Positions 49,794-58,330 of a stretch of 64,000 nt of DNA are shown here, piece by piece. The stretch's first letter is position 1; each line of letters starts with the position of its first letter. The notes beneath the pieces are model-generated. The model was not told the origin of the DNA and did no database searches. It saw only the letters and a list, made by a program, of their open reading frames with translations. Origin of the DNA: VXMO01 sp965205915 (lineage in GTDB: Bacteria > Chloroflexota > Dehalococcoidia > UBA6926); the NCBI GenBank assembly GCA_965205915.1, contig OZ242191.1, forward strand, positions 434,001 through 498,000, written 5' to 3'. The position numbers and the translations under genes are program-made.

Positions 49794-50447
49794 GTGGGGA
49801 GGGTGATTATCTCTACGGTTTCAGATAGTGGCAAGGCCGCGACGCGGGAGCGGATTCTTGAGGCGGCGGCGCAGGTCTTCGCGGAGTCCGGCTACCATGG
49901 CGCGAGCGTTGATGACATCGCCCACGCCTCAGGTGGCTCAAAGGGCGGCATCTATTTCCATTTCCCCGGCAAACGGGAGATCTTCTTTGCCCTCGTAAAC
50001 CGGTTCGCCGATCGACTGCTGACCGACGCGGGTTCGTCCATCTCAGGCGACGCCGGTGGCGCGCAAAAGGCCGGCGCCGCAATCGAATCCACACTCAAGA
50101 CGTTCTCCAACCACGCCAGGCTGGCCAAGGTGCTGCTCGCGAGCGGCGTCGGCCTCGGTCCAGCCTTTGATGAGTCACTGATGAGGCTGCATGACCGATT
50201 CGCCGCGCTGATCAGGGAGCGGCTCGACGCGGCAGTTGCGGACGGCTCCATCCCGCCGCTGGACACGACACTCGCGTCGTATGCGTGGATGGGCGCGCTG
50301 AATGAGGTCATCCTACGTTGGCTCTACACCGGCCAACCCTCGCCGCTAATGTCCGCCGCGCCTCAGCTCAAACGGCTGCTGCTATCGAGCGTCGGGGTGA
50401 GAGAGGCAGTCGCCGCCTCAACGGCGCAAGGAGATGATCGCGCATGA
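49794..50447 (+). CDS. TetR-family transcriptional regulator
   Basis: 217 residues. N-terminal helix-turn-helix: TRERILEAAAQVFAESGYHG, ASVDDIAHASGGSKGGIYFHF, then a typical ligand-binding helical domain (LMRLHDRFAALIRERLDAAV, SYAWMGALNEVILRWLY). Start codon uncertain: GTG 49794 or GTG 49803; a GGGGAGG sequence lies between them. First gene of an operon with ubiD, ubiA, ubiX and an ABC importer; its ubiD overlap of four bases and the palindrome upstream suggest it represses the whole unit until an aromatic or lipid-like ligand binds. Confidence 0.9.
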   Translation: MGRVIISTVSDSGKAATRERILEAAAQVFAESGYHGASVDDIAHASGGSKGGIYFHFPGKREIFFALVNRFADRLLTDAGSSISGDAGGAQKAGAAIESTLKTFSNHARLAKVLLASGVGLGPAFDESLMRLHDRFAALIRERLDAAVADGSIPPLDTTLASYAWMGALNEVILRWLYTGQPSPLMSAAPQLKRLLLSSVGVREAVAASTAQGDDRA

Positions 50448-51919
50448 GCCAGGCATTTCGAGACCTGAACGATTTTGTGCGTTTCCTTGAGCAGCGCGGC
50501 GAACTCAAGCGCGTAAAAGCGCGCGTCACATGGGACCTGGAGATCACCGAAATCACGCAGCGCGTGCTGCGCGAAAATGGCCCTGCCCTGCTGTTTGAAA
50601 ACGTGGAGGGCTATCGAGGCACGCCGGTGCTCATCAATCTCTACGGTACTGAGCAGCGGGCGGCGTGGGCGCTGGGCGTCGACGCGATGGAAGAACTGCC
50701 CGCCAAGATCGAGAAGATGATGGAGATGGCGCAGGGCGGCCCGCCCGCGGGCATCATGAACAAGCTGCGGATGCTGGGCGACCTGGTGCGGCTTGGTCGC
50801 ATCGGCCCTCGCAGCGTCGAACGCGAGGACGCCCCCGTGCAGGAAGTCATCATGCAGGGCGATGACGTCGATCTCCTCTCCCTGCCAATCCTCAAAACAT
50901 GGCCGCAGGACGCGGGACGCTATATCACGCTGCCCCTCGTCATCACAAAGGACCCTGACACCGGCACTCACAACCTCGGCATGTACCGCGTCCAGGTCTA
51001 TGACAAGCAGACGACGGGCATGCACTGGCAGACGCACAAGGTCGGCACGCAGCATGAGCGGGCGACGGCAGAGCGCGGCGCGGGACGCATGGAGGTCGCG
51101 GTGGCGTTGGGCGGCGATCCGACCCTCATCTGGGCCGGATCCGCCCCGCTGCCCGCGGACGTGAGCGAATACGTGCTGGCGGGCTTTCTGCGCGGCGCGC
51201 CGGTGCCCGTCGTCAAAGGCATCACCGTGGACCTGGACGTGCCCGCGCAAGCCGAATATATCCTGGAGGGCTACGTCGATCCGTCGGAGCGGCGACCCGA
51301 AGGCCCGTTCGGCGACCACACGGGTTACTACTCCGTCCAGGAGCCTTATCCGGTTTTTCACGTGACGGCCATCACTCGCCGCCGCAACCCGATCTATCCG
51401 ACCATCGTCGTGGGCAGGCCGCCGCAAGAGGACTACTGGATGGGCGTCGCGACGGAGCGGCTCTTCCTGCCCCTGATGCGGCTGATGCTGCCGGAGATCG
51501 TGGACGTCCACATGCCGGCTGAGGGCGTGTTTCATAATCTCGTGTTGGTGTCCATCAAGAAGGAGTACCCGGGCCATGTGCAGAAGACGGTGAGCGGCAT
51601 GTGGGGTCTCGGCCTTATGTCGTTGGCGCGCGCCATCGCCGTGTTTGACGATGATGTGGATATCCACGATCCGTCGCAGGTCGTGTGGCGGCTATCCAAC
51701 AACGTCGACCCACGACGCGACATCTTCTTTGCTGACGGGCCGATCGACGATCTGGATGTTGCCTCACCGACGGCGCACGTCGGCAGCAAGATGGCCATCG
51801 ACGCCACACGCAAGTCCGGCGAGGGTGAGATGGGCAACCGACAATGGATGCCGGATATCACGATGGACACAGACGTGGTTGAGCGGGTAACGCGGCGCTG
51901 GAAGGAATACGGCATCTGA
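50444..51919 (+). CDS. ubiD: UbiD-family prenylated-FMN-dependent decarboxylase
   Basis: 491 residues. Typical segments: FVRFLEQRGELKRVKARV, ITKDPDTGTHNLGMYRVQVY (prFMN and metal contacts), GMHWQTHKVG, EGPFGDHTGYYS with the conserved acidic pair, and MPAEGVFHNLVLVSIKKEYPG. UbiD enzymes decarboxylate aromatic or unsaturated acids (or carboxylate them in reverse) using prenyl-FMN made by UbiX, encoded two genes downstream. With a UbiA prenyltransferase between them this resembles the ubiquinone or futalosine-menaquinone tail steps. ATG 50444 overlaps the tetR stop. Confidence 0.92.
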   Translation: MSQAFRDLNDFVRFLEQRGELKRVKARVTWDLEITEITQRVLRENGPALLFENVEGYRGTPVLINLYGTEQRAAWALGVDAMEELPAKIEKMMEMAQGGPPAGIMNKLRMLGDLVRLGRIGPRSVEREDAPVQEVIMQGDDVDLLSLPILKTWPQDAGRYITLPLVITKDPDTGTHNLGMYRVQVYDKQTTGMHWQTHKVGTQHERATAERGAGRMEVAVALGGDPTLIWAGSAPLPADVSEYVLAGFLRGAPVPVVKGITVDLDVPAQAEYILEGYVDPSERRPEGPFGDHTGYYSVQEPYPVFHVTAITRRRNPIYPTIVVGRPPQEDYWMGVATERLFLPLMRLMLPEIVDVHMPAEGVFHNLVLVSIKKEYPGHVQKTVSGMWGLGLMSLARAIAVFDDDVDIHDPSQVVWRLSNNVDPRRDIFFADGPIDDLDVASPTAHVGSKMAIDATRKSGEGEMGNRQWMPDITMDTDVVERVTRRWKEYGI

Positions 51920-52836
51920 TGGCTTCCGTCGGACGCCCACCCCTCGCGCGCCCGTGGTCGTTCATGGGCCGATTTGGCATCATGCTCGACTCCATACGGT
52001 TTGAGCATTCCATCTTTGCGCTGCCTTTCGCCTATCTGGGCATGATTCTCGCGGCGGGCGGCCTGCCGACTATTTCGCAGTTCATCTGGATAACCGTGGC
52101 GATGGTTGCCGCGCGCACCGTCGCCATGAGCGCCAACCGCCTGATTGACCGCGAGATGGATGCCGAGAATCCGCGCACGGCCATGCGCGCCCTGCCTGCC
52201 CGGCTGCTGCGTCCCTCGGACATGCTCGGCATGTTGATCGTCAGCCTGCTGATTTTCTTCTTCGCCGCGGCGATGCTGAACGTGTTGGCGCTGATACTTG
52301 CGCCCGTCGCGGCCATCATCGTCACCACATATTCCTACGCCAAGCGATTCACATGGACGGGGCACTATTGGCTGGGATTCGCGGACGGCATCGCGCCGGC
52401 GGGCGGATGGATCGGCGTGTCCGGAGAATTGCCACTTGAGGCCGTCGTTCTCGCGCTGGCTGTGACGACGTGGGTGGCCGGGTTCGACCTCATCTACCAG
52501 TGCATGGATTACGCTTTTGACATTCCGCGCAAGATCCACACCATACCCGTGAAGTGGGGCATCGCGGCGGCGCTGCGGTGGGCGCGGGTGACGCACGTGG
52601 TTACTATCGGCTCACTCGTTGCGCTTGGCATCCTGATGAGCCTCGCATGGCCGTACTACATTGGAATCGCGATTGCCGCCGCGCTGCTCGCGTGGGAACA
52701 CTCGCTGGTCAAAGCGGACGACCTCTCACGGGTTGGAGTCGCGTTCTTCAACATCAACGGGGTCATCGCCATCATCGTCTTTGTATTTACGGCGGTCGCC
52801 GTCCTGATGGAACCGGGCAGCGGATATGCAGCCTAA
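51919..52836 (+). CDS. UbiA-family prenyltransferase (UbiA/MqnP-like)
   Basis: 305 residues, about eight membrane helices. First Asp-rich motif SANRLIDREMDAENPRTAMR (NxxxDxxxD), second YQCMDYAFDIPRKIHTIPVK. These bind the Mg2+-diphosphate of a polyprenyl donor while an aromatic acid is prenylated. The NRLID-NPRTA style is close to the menaquinone-futalosine MqnP and 4-hydroxybenzoate types. Its ATG shares a base with the ubiD stop (TGATG). The product of the whole pathway cannot be fixed from this window. Confidence 0.88.
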   Translation: MASVGRPPLARPWSFMGRFGIMLDSIRFEHSIFALPFAYLGMILAAGGLPTISQFIWITVAMVAARTVAMSANRLIDREMDAENPRTAMRALPARLLRPSDMLGMLIVSLLIFFFAAAMLNVLALILAPVAAIIVTTYSYAKRFTWTGHYWLGFADGIAPAGGWIGVSGELPLEAVVLALAVTTWVAGFDLIYQCMDYAFDIPRKIHTIPVKWGIAAALRWARVTHVVTIGSLVALGILMSLAWPYYIGIAIAAALLAWEHSLVKADDLSRVGVAFFNINGVIAIIVFVFTAVAVLMEPGSGYAA

Positions 52837-53500
52837 TCCGCAGACCGGTCAGTCGCCGGTCGTCGTCGGCATATCCGGCGGCAGCGGCGCGGCCATCGCC
52901 AAGCGCATCATCGATACCGTGCTGGCACGCGAGATTCCTGTCGTCTGCACCATAACGTCCGGCGGACGGCAGGTGTGGGCGCAGGAGATGGAGGAGCCGT
53001 TCGCGCGGGCGCTCGATGAGTGGTCCGCCAATCCATGCTTCTCCTATTTCACGGCCAACCAGCTAGGCGCTCCAGTTGCGAGCGGAGGGATAGCGACACG
53101 CGGCATGATTGTCGCGCCATGCAGTATGGCGACCGTGGCGGGCATCGCGCATGGCCTGGCCGACAATCTCCTGCGACGCGCCGCAGACGTGACCATCAAG
53201 GAGCGGCGGCCACTGGTTCTCATACCCCGTGAGACGCCGCTGTCAGCCATCCACCTGGAGAATATGCAGAGGCTGGCGGCACTCGGCGTGACGATTCTCG
53301 TGCCTGCCCCGGCCTTTTACCTGAGACCCCGCAGTGTCGATGAGATCATCGACTACATCGCCGCCAAGGCTTTGGCGGCCATTGACTCGACAGCCTTCCA
53401 ACTTGCCCAGAGCCTTCAATACGAGGGGATGACGGGCGACGGGGCGACAAAAACTTCAGAAGCAGAAGAATCTGGAAACGCGTTTAGCGAGGAGGAGTGA
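52826..53500 (+). CDS. ubiX: UbiX-family flavin prenyltransferase
   Basis: 224 residues. It prenylates FMN with dimethylallyl phosphate to give prFMN, the cofactor of UbiD. FMN-binding VVVGISGGSGAAIAKRIIDT and CTITSGGRQVW, then IVAPCSMATVAGIAHGLADN and RRPLVLIPRETPLSAIHLEN. A ~25-residue C-terminal tail (YEGMTGDGATKTSEAEE) is longer than in typical UbiX. Overlaps ubiA by 11 bases. Closes the enzymatic part of the operon; the ABC importer starts directly after it. Confidence 0.92.
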   Translation: MQPNPQTGQSPVVVGISGGSGAAIAKRIIDTVLAREIPVVCTITSGGRQVWAQEMEEPFARALDEWSANPCFSYFTANQLGAPVASGGIATRGMIVAPCSMATVAGIAHGLADNLLRRAADVTIKERRPLVLIPRETPLSAIHLENMQRLAALGVTILVPAPAFYLRPRSVDEIIDYIAAKALAAIDSTAFQLAQSLQYEGMTGDGATKTSEAEESGNAFSEEE

Positions 53501-53502
53501 TC

Positions 53503-54513
53503 GTGAAACTTGGTCGATTTGGCTTGACCCTGGCCGTCCTTGCGGTGGTGGCCATCACAGTTTTGGGCTTGGCATGCGACACCGCCGAAGACACGCCGAC
53601 CCCCACGCCGGCCACCGCAACACCAACGCCGGTTGTTGACGATACGCCTATCCGTGTTGGGCTGCTGCCCATCATTGATAGCGTTCCGTTCTATCTAGCT
53701 GAAGAAGAGGGGCTCTTTGAGGCGGCGGGCCTCAACGTGGAGCTCATCACGTTTAACAGTGCGCTTGAACGCAACGTGGCCCTTCAATCCGGCGCGATCG
53801 ATGGCCAACTGGCTGACCTGATTGCAACCGGGCTAATCAATAACGAGCGTCATACGATCTCGATTGTAAAAACGACGTACCGCGCGACGAATGACGTGGC
53901 GATGATCGCGCTGGTCGCCGGCGCAGACAGCGGTATCAGCTCGCCCAGCGATTTGGCAGGCAGGAGTGTTGGCATCTCTAGCAATTCGCTGATTGAATAC
54001 CACCTCGATAAATACCTCGACGATGCGGGGCTCGCTCGCGACGCCGTCGTGAAGGAGGAGGTTGCGGCGATTCCGGTACGCATGGAGCTGCTGTCGCAGG
54101 GTCAACTGGACGCTGCCGTTCTGCCGGAACCGCTAATCACACTGGCGGTCAACGCGGGCGGTGAGGTCATACTGGATGACCGTCAGAGTCGGCTCGGCAT
54201 GAGCGTGCTTGAATTCAATGTGGACTACCTGATAGATAACGAAGCGCTGGTCAAGAAGTTCCTTGTCGTGCATGAGAACGCCGTTCAGCTAATCAACGAG
54301 AATCCGGATCAATACGCTTACCTGCTGCCGGAGAAGGCGCGACTCCCCGAGTTCCTCGTGGGAATCTTCAATGTCCCTCCCTTCCCGAGCAATGACGTTC
54401 CCACAGAGCAGGAAACGCAGCAAGCGACCGACTGGCTTATCGAAAAGGGTTTGATAAATGAGCCGCGGGCGTATTCGCACTGGGTCGATTCGAGGTTCAG
54501 CCCGGACAACTGA
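53503..54513 (+). CDS. NMT1/SsuA-type ABC transporter substrate-binding lipoprotein
   Basis: 336 residues from GTG 53503, preceded by GAGGAGGAG; a GTG at 53497 is too close to that site. Signal and lipobox LGLAC (Cys25), Thr-Pro linker, then the two-lobed periplasmic-binding fold: VGLLPIIDSVPFYLAEEEGL, LQSGAIDGQLADLIATGLIN, SLIEYHLDKYLDDAGL, AAVLPEPLITLAVNAGG. The group includes binders of sulfonates, nitrate, thiamine precursors and, in Chloroflexota, riboflavin (RibY). A flavin or flavin-precursor ligand would fit the UbiX neighbour but is speculation. Confidence 0.85.
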   Translation: MKLGRFGLTLAVLAVVAITVLGLACDTAEDTPTPTPATATPTPVVDDTPIRVGLLPIIDSVPFYLAEEEGLFEAAGLNVELITFNSALERNVALQSGAIDGQLADLIATGLINNERHTISIVKTTYRATNDVAMIALVAGADSGISSPSDLAGRSVGISSNSLIEYHLDKYLDDAGLARDAVVKEEVAAIPVRMELLSQGQLDAAVLPEPLITLAVNAGGEVILDDRQSRLGMSVLEFNVDYLIDNEALVKKFLVVHENAVQLINENPDQYAYLLPEKARLPEFLVGIFNVPPFPSNDVPTEQETQQATDWLIEKGLINEPRAYSHWVDSRFSPDN

Positions 54514-54538
54514 TCCGGCGCATAGCGCCCGGCCCGCC

Positions 54539-55309
54539 ATGGCACAGCAGATACCAATTGCAGCCTTCGGGGACGTGACATTCGCGTACCCCGGGGGCAA
54601 TGCAATTCTGCGCGATTTCTCCTGGGAGGTCTTGCCGGGAGAATCTTGGGCCGTCATTGGGCCGTCCGGATGCGGCAAGACGACACTGCTATACATCCTT
54701 GCCGGTCTGCGCCTCCCTGATAGTGGCGATGTGACTGTTGCGGGGGAGCGTATCGAAGGCCCCCGCCGTGACATCGGACTCATCTTGCAGGATCACGGGC
54801 TGCTGCCCTGGGAGACTGCGCTCAGCAACGTGGGTTTAGGACTACGCTTGCGTGGCGTCGCCGGGCAGGAATGGCGCGCTGAGGCGCAGTCCTGGTTGGA
54901 TCGGCTGGGACTGGGCGAGCTCGCGCAGCGCTATCCGCGACAGCTGTCCGGCGGCCAAAAGCAGAGGGTGGCCATTGCGCGTACGCTGGCCGTTACGCCG
55001 ACACTGCTGCTTATGGATGAGCCGTTCAGCGCGCTCGACGCTCTAACGCGTGAGTCGTTTCAATTCCTGGCGTTGGAGCTTGGGATTGCGCGCGGGCGCA
55101 GCGCCATACTAATCACACACGACATCAACGAGGCCGTGATGCTGGGCAACCGCATCCTCATCATGGGCCACGCGCCCGGCGACCCTGCCACGATCATCGA
55201 CAACCCGGGCGCGGGCCGAGACGGCTACATGGGCTCTGACGAGTTTCGCGCACTCGCCGCCGATGTTAGAACCAAACTGAACGTCAACCCGGAACTATCG
55301 GCCGCCTGA
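54539..55309 (+). CDS. ABC importer ATP-binding protein (NitT/TauT/SsuB type)
   Basis: 256 residues from ATG 54539; the upstream extension lies in the end of the binding-protein gene. Walker A GPSGCGKTTLLYIL, Q-loop GLILQDHGLLPWETALSNVG, signature LSGGQKQRVAIARTL, Walker B LLLMDEPFSALDAL, switch THDINEAVMLGNRILIM. The QDHGLLPW and DALTR segments are typical of the nitrate/sulfonate/taurine class. Coupled by TGATG to the permease gene. Confidence 0.92.
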   Translation: MAQQIPIAAFGDVTFAYPGGNAILRDFSWEVLPGESWAVIGPSGCGKTTLLYILAGLRLPDSGDVTVAGERIEGPRRDIGLILQDHGLLPWETALSNVGLGLRLRGVAGQEWRAEAQSWLDRLGLGELAQRYPRQLSGGQKQRVAIARTLAVTPTLLLMDEPFSALDALTRESFQFLALELGIARGRSAILITHDINEAVMLGNRILIMGHAPGDPATIIDNPGAGRDGYMGSDEFRALAADVRTKLNVNPELSAA

Positions 55310-56091
55310 TGAGGGATTCGGCGCTTGGCCGGTTTCGTGGCCGCACCACCACGCTTGGCGGCATCGTGGTGGTCATTCTGGCCGGGTTAATTGTCTGGCA
55401 GATCGTTTCGTGGCTTGTGGATTCGAGGATTCTGCCCAGCCCCATACCGGTTGGTCTGGCCTTCATCGATCAGCTTGATGAGGGCCTGTTGGGGCATACG
55501 GCGGTCAGCGCCTACCGTGTTGTGCTGGCCATTTCAATCTCTATTGCCATCGCCGCGCCGCTGGGCCTGATTTTGGGCACAAACGACAGGCTTTACGCCC
55601 TGTCTGCGCCCATCATCTACCTCAGTTACCCCATTCCAAAGATTGTCTTCCTGCCGATCGTCCTGCTCTTTCTGGGGCTGGGTGATGCCAGCAAGGTCAC
55701 CATGATTTCGCTCATCCTGTTCTTCCAGATACTGATACTCGTGCGCGATGAGGTGCGAACCGTGCGGCCGGAGCTAATCTTCTCCGTCCGCTCGCTTGGC
55801 GCCAATCGGCTCCAACTCCTGCGATATGTGTTTGTGCCGGCCTCGCTACCCGGCTTGTTCACGGCCCTGCGGGTCAGCACCGGCGTCTCAATTGCCGTGC
55901 TGTTTTTTGTGGAGAGCTTTGGCACCCGACAGGGGTTGGGATACTACATCCTCGTAGAGTCGTGGGGCCGACTGGCCTATGAGGAAATGTACGCCGGCGT
56001 CATTGCCATGGCCCTGCTCGGGCTGGGCGTGTACTACACCGTCGACGCTCTCGAACGTCGTGTGACGCGATGGAACCGCGACGACCGCTAG
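55309..56091 (+). CDS. ABC importer permease (SsuC/TauC type)
   Basis: 260 residues, six or so membrane helices. GGIVVVILAGLIVWQIVSWL opens the protein; the coupling-helix EAA-like loop reads VRPELIFSVRSLGANRLQLLR and lies before FVPASLPGLFTALRVSTG. Last gene of the tetR-ubiD-ubiA-ubiX-SBP-ATPase-permease operon. Solute unknown. Confidence 0.9.
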   Translation: MRDSALGRFRGRTTTLGGIVVVILAGLIVWQIVSWLVDSRILPSPIPVGLAFIDQLDEGLLGHTAVSAYRVVLAISISIAIAAPLGLILGTNDRLYALSAPIIYLSYPIPKIVFLPIVLLFLGLGDASKVTMISLILFFQILILVRDEVRTVRPELIFSVRSLGANRLQLLRYVFVPASLPGLFTALRVSTGVSIAVLFFVESFGTRQGLGYYILVESWGRLAYEEMYAGVIAMALLGLGVYYTVDALERRVTRWNRDDR

Positions 56092-56166
56092 ATAAGCAGT
56101 GTGGGGGCAGCCAATTGACTGACCTCCCGTTGGTCCGAATTACTGGGGCTTGACGTCTGCCAAGTC

Positions 56167-57159
56167 TCAGTCATCCTCCCCATCATCCTTGAGCCAGCTT
56201 GGATTGGTATCTGACGCCGCGTTATTGGTCAGCCGCGTCTCTTCGCCGGCGGTCAGGCTACGGAGGTAGATTTCATTGTTCCCATCACGATCACTCGCAA
56301 ACACGATGGTGAACGCGTCAAGCTCATTCGACCAGGACGGCTGCATGTTGTTGTAGGTCACATCAGGCGTGAGGTCGGTACTTCTCAGCCCTGCTGAGGT
56401 TACCTGCCATAGGTGGAATGACTTACTGGTGTTGCTCGCTGCGACAGCGTTGGACTGAATCAAGAGATCTCGTTCGTTCGGAGCATATTCGGGATAGTCT
56501 TCCGCAGCGCCCGCAGCTCTAAATTCGCCGGTCGGCCGCAGGAAAGTGTCCTGTGGGACTACGGAAATCAACCGGGCTTCAGCGTCCAGGACATGTATAT
56601 CAAGTGACTCAAGTGACGTTCCCGCGGCGACAGCTATGTTGCGACCGTCTGAGCTAACGCGAGGGTTTCTGTAAATCAACCGGGGGTTCTGATCTAACGG
56701 GAACAAACCGGTTTCATCAGACGCTATGCCGGTGTCATACATCCAATAGAGTTGCGGTCTCCCATCCGCAACGATTGGGCTCGTCCGAGTCAGAAGCAAC
56801 CGCTCGTTATCGGGAAACCACGTCACTGATTCGAACGTGCCACCGGCCCGCCCATTCGTGATGTTTGTCTCTTCTTGCTCGTCCACGTCCACGTCCATCA
56901 AGATGATGTCGGTCGAATCGCCCAAATTGCGAATGAATGCCAACCTCGTTCCATCGGGGCTGACTGCCGGGTAGATATCATCTGCAAAGTGATCAGTAAC
57001 CTGCGTCTCCATGCTCCCGTCATGCTGAATCGAGTAAATCTCCCAGCTTCCGCTGCGGTCGGACTGGAAGAAAATCGTGTACGTGTCATCACCGCCACAC
57101 GCCGTGGCTAATGTCACCCCAAAGATCATTGTTATTAAAACTGCGATCAATCGAGCCAT
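56167..57159 (-). CDS. TolB-like beta-propeller (PD40) lipoprotein
   Basis: 330 residues from ATG 57159 (an upstream extension adds 20 unsupported residues). Signal with lipobox TLATAC (Cys21). Repeated TolB/WD40-like strands: IFFQSDRSGSWEIYSIQHDG, YPAVSPDGTRLAFIRNLGDS, NPRVSSDGRNIAVAAGTSLE, FASDRDGNNEIYLRSLTAGE, ending TNPSWLKDDGEDD. This is a secreted propeller scaffold; binding partner unknown. Not part of the permease operon: a strong hairpin separates them. Confidence 0.85.
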   Translation of the reverse strand: MARLIAVLITMIFGVTLATACGGDDTYTIFFQSDRSGSWEIYSIQHDGSMETQVTDHFADDIYPAVSPDGTRLAFIRNLGDSTDIILMDVDVDEQEETNITNGRAGGTFESVTWFPDNERLLLTRTSPIVADGRPQLYWMYDTGIASDETGLFPLDQNPRLIYRNPRVSSDGRNIAVAAGTSLESLDIHVLDAEARLISVVPQDTFLRPTGEFRAAGAAEDYPEYAPNERDLLIQSNAVAASNTSKSFHLWQVTSAGLRSTDLTPDVTYNNMQPSWSNELDAFTIVFASDRDGNNEIYLRSLTAGEETRLTNNAASDTNPSWLKDDGEDD

Positions 57160-57237
57160 GTGCTGATTCGTTCTCCACAACGAAGCGCCTGGATTGGCTG
57201 CAAAATATGCAGGCAGCATCCATTCCGAATGAGATTA

Positions 57238-57275
57238 CCAAAGCGACCTTGGCTGGGATGCCAAGGTCGCTTTTT
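57238..57275 (-). terminator. Hairpin terminator between the Dpp permease operon and the propeller gene
   Basis: AAGCGACCTTGG (57241-57252) pairs with CCAAGGTCGCTT (57261-57272), loop of eight bases; T-runs on either side (TTTTT on +, TTT on -), so it can work in both directions. It ends the minus-strand permease operon, whose last stop is at 57322. Confidence 0.75.
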
Positions 57276-57321
57276 CGATAGCTGACGGGCGCCCGACGAT
57301 ACATCAGGCATTCGAAGAACC

Positions 57322-58257
57322 TTACCGTCCGCGGAGCCGCGGATCCAGAACGTCCCTCAGAGCGTCTCCAAAGACGTTGAACCCGAACACTGCCATGCTC
57401 AATGCGAGGCCCGGGAACACGATCACGTGCGGCGCGAGCTCCGCGTAGTCAAGGGCGTTCGCATTCAGCATTCCGCCCCATGATGGATGCGGCTCGGGAA
57501 CACCCAACCCCAGGAAGCTCAGCGATGCCTCAGTCGTAATGGCGGAGCCGAGACGCCCGGTCACGACGATAATCCACGGCGCCATCGAGTTCGGCATAAT
57601 GTACCGGAATATCAGCCGCAGATGGCTGGCGCCAATAGTGCGGCCCGCGAGCACGTAGTCTGTTTTCGTAACGGAAAGCGCTTGGCCGCGTACCACGCGA
57701 ATCATGGCAGGCAATGCCGGGATAGAGATGGCAATGATGGTGACTTCGATGCTGAAGGTCTGCATGATGGCAACGATTGCCATGGCGAGAATGAGACCCG
57801 GGAAAGCCTGTAGTACGTCGACAATCCTCTGGCCAAACAGGTCAATGTACCCGCCGAAGTATGCGCTGGAGATGCCCAAGATGCCGGCAACGGTTCCCGC
57901 GCCTAATGCCACCGCAAACCCTACGTACAGAGAAATCTGCGCGCCGAATATGATTCTCGTAAACAGGTCGCGTCCATAGCGATCACCGCCGAGCCAGTGG
58001 TCAGCGTTTGGCGGTACCAACTGTGCGGAAATCTGGGATGCGTACTTATACGGAATCACGCCCTCATATCCCGATGCGCTGGCTGTGAAAATCTGCCAAA
58101 GCGGAGCGGTTATCGCCAGCAGAACCAGTACTGCAACGAGGGCGAGGCCAATCATCCCAAGGGGTCGCCTCTTCCAGAGTAGCCAGTTGCGTTGCAGGAC
58201 GTTCCGCTGTGATCGTCTTCCGATAATCTCTGCAACTGCTTCAGTTTGCGCCGCCAT
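57322..58257 (-). CDS. Dipeptide/oligopeptide ABC permease, DppC type
   Basis: 311 residues. N-terminal cytoplasmic NWLLWKRRPLGMIGLALVAV, six helices, a long loop with YKYASQISAQLVPPNADHWL and GGDRYGRDLFTRIIFGAQIS (the DppC signature), and the coupling loop VLAGRTIGASHLRLIFRYIM. GAGGGAGAAATAGG precedes the ATG. It follows the first DppB paralogue by about 70 bases, so DppB1-DppC is a normal pair; the extra DppB genes upstream are not. Confidence 0.9.
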   Translation of the reverse strand: MAAQTEAVAEIIGRRSQRNVLQRNWLLWKRRPLGMIGLALVAVLVLLAITAPLWQIFTASASGYEGVIPYKYASQISAQLVPPNADHWLGGDRYGRDLFTRIIFGAQISLYVGFAVALGAGTVAGILGISSAYFGGYIDLFGQRIVDVLQAFPGLILAMAIVAIMQTFSIEVTIIAISIPALPAMIRVVRGQALSVTKTDYVLAGRTIGASHLRLIFRYIMPNSMAPWIIVVTGRLGSAITTEASLSFLGLGVPEPHPSWGGMLNANALDYAELAPHVIVFPGLALSMAVFGFNVFGDALRDVLDPRLRGR

Positions 58258-58330
58258 CCTATTTCTCCCTCTTGTTTAACAAACTCTGGTCAGATCGTGT
58301 CTGCTTCGAATCCTGCGGAGTTACCTCGGC

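Noticed and set aside
49772..49795. The palindrome before tetR read as a terminator for an upstream gene.
   Set aside because: The upstream gene is on the other strand and the perfect arms meet at a 2-base centre, which suits a protein operator better than an RNA hairpin.
50363..51667. A 434-codon frame on the minus strand opposite ubiD.
   Set aside because: Antisense shadow of a clear UbiD gene; no ribosome-binding site or homology-like pattern.
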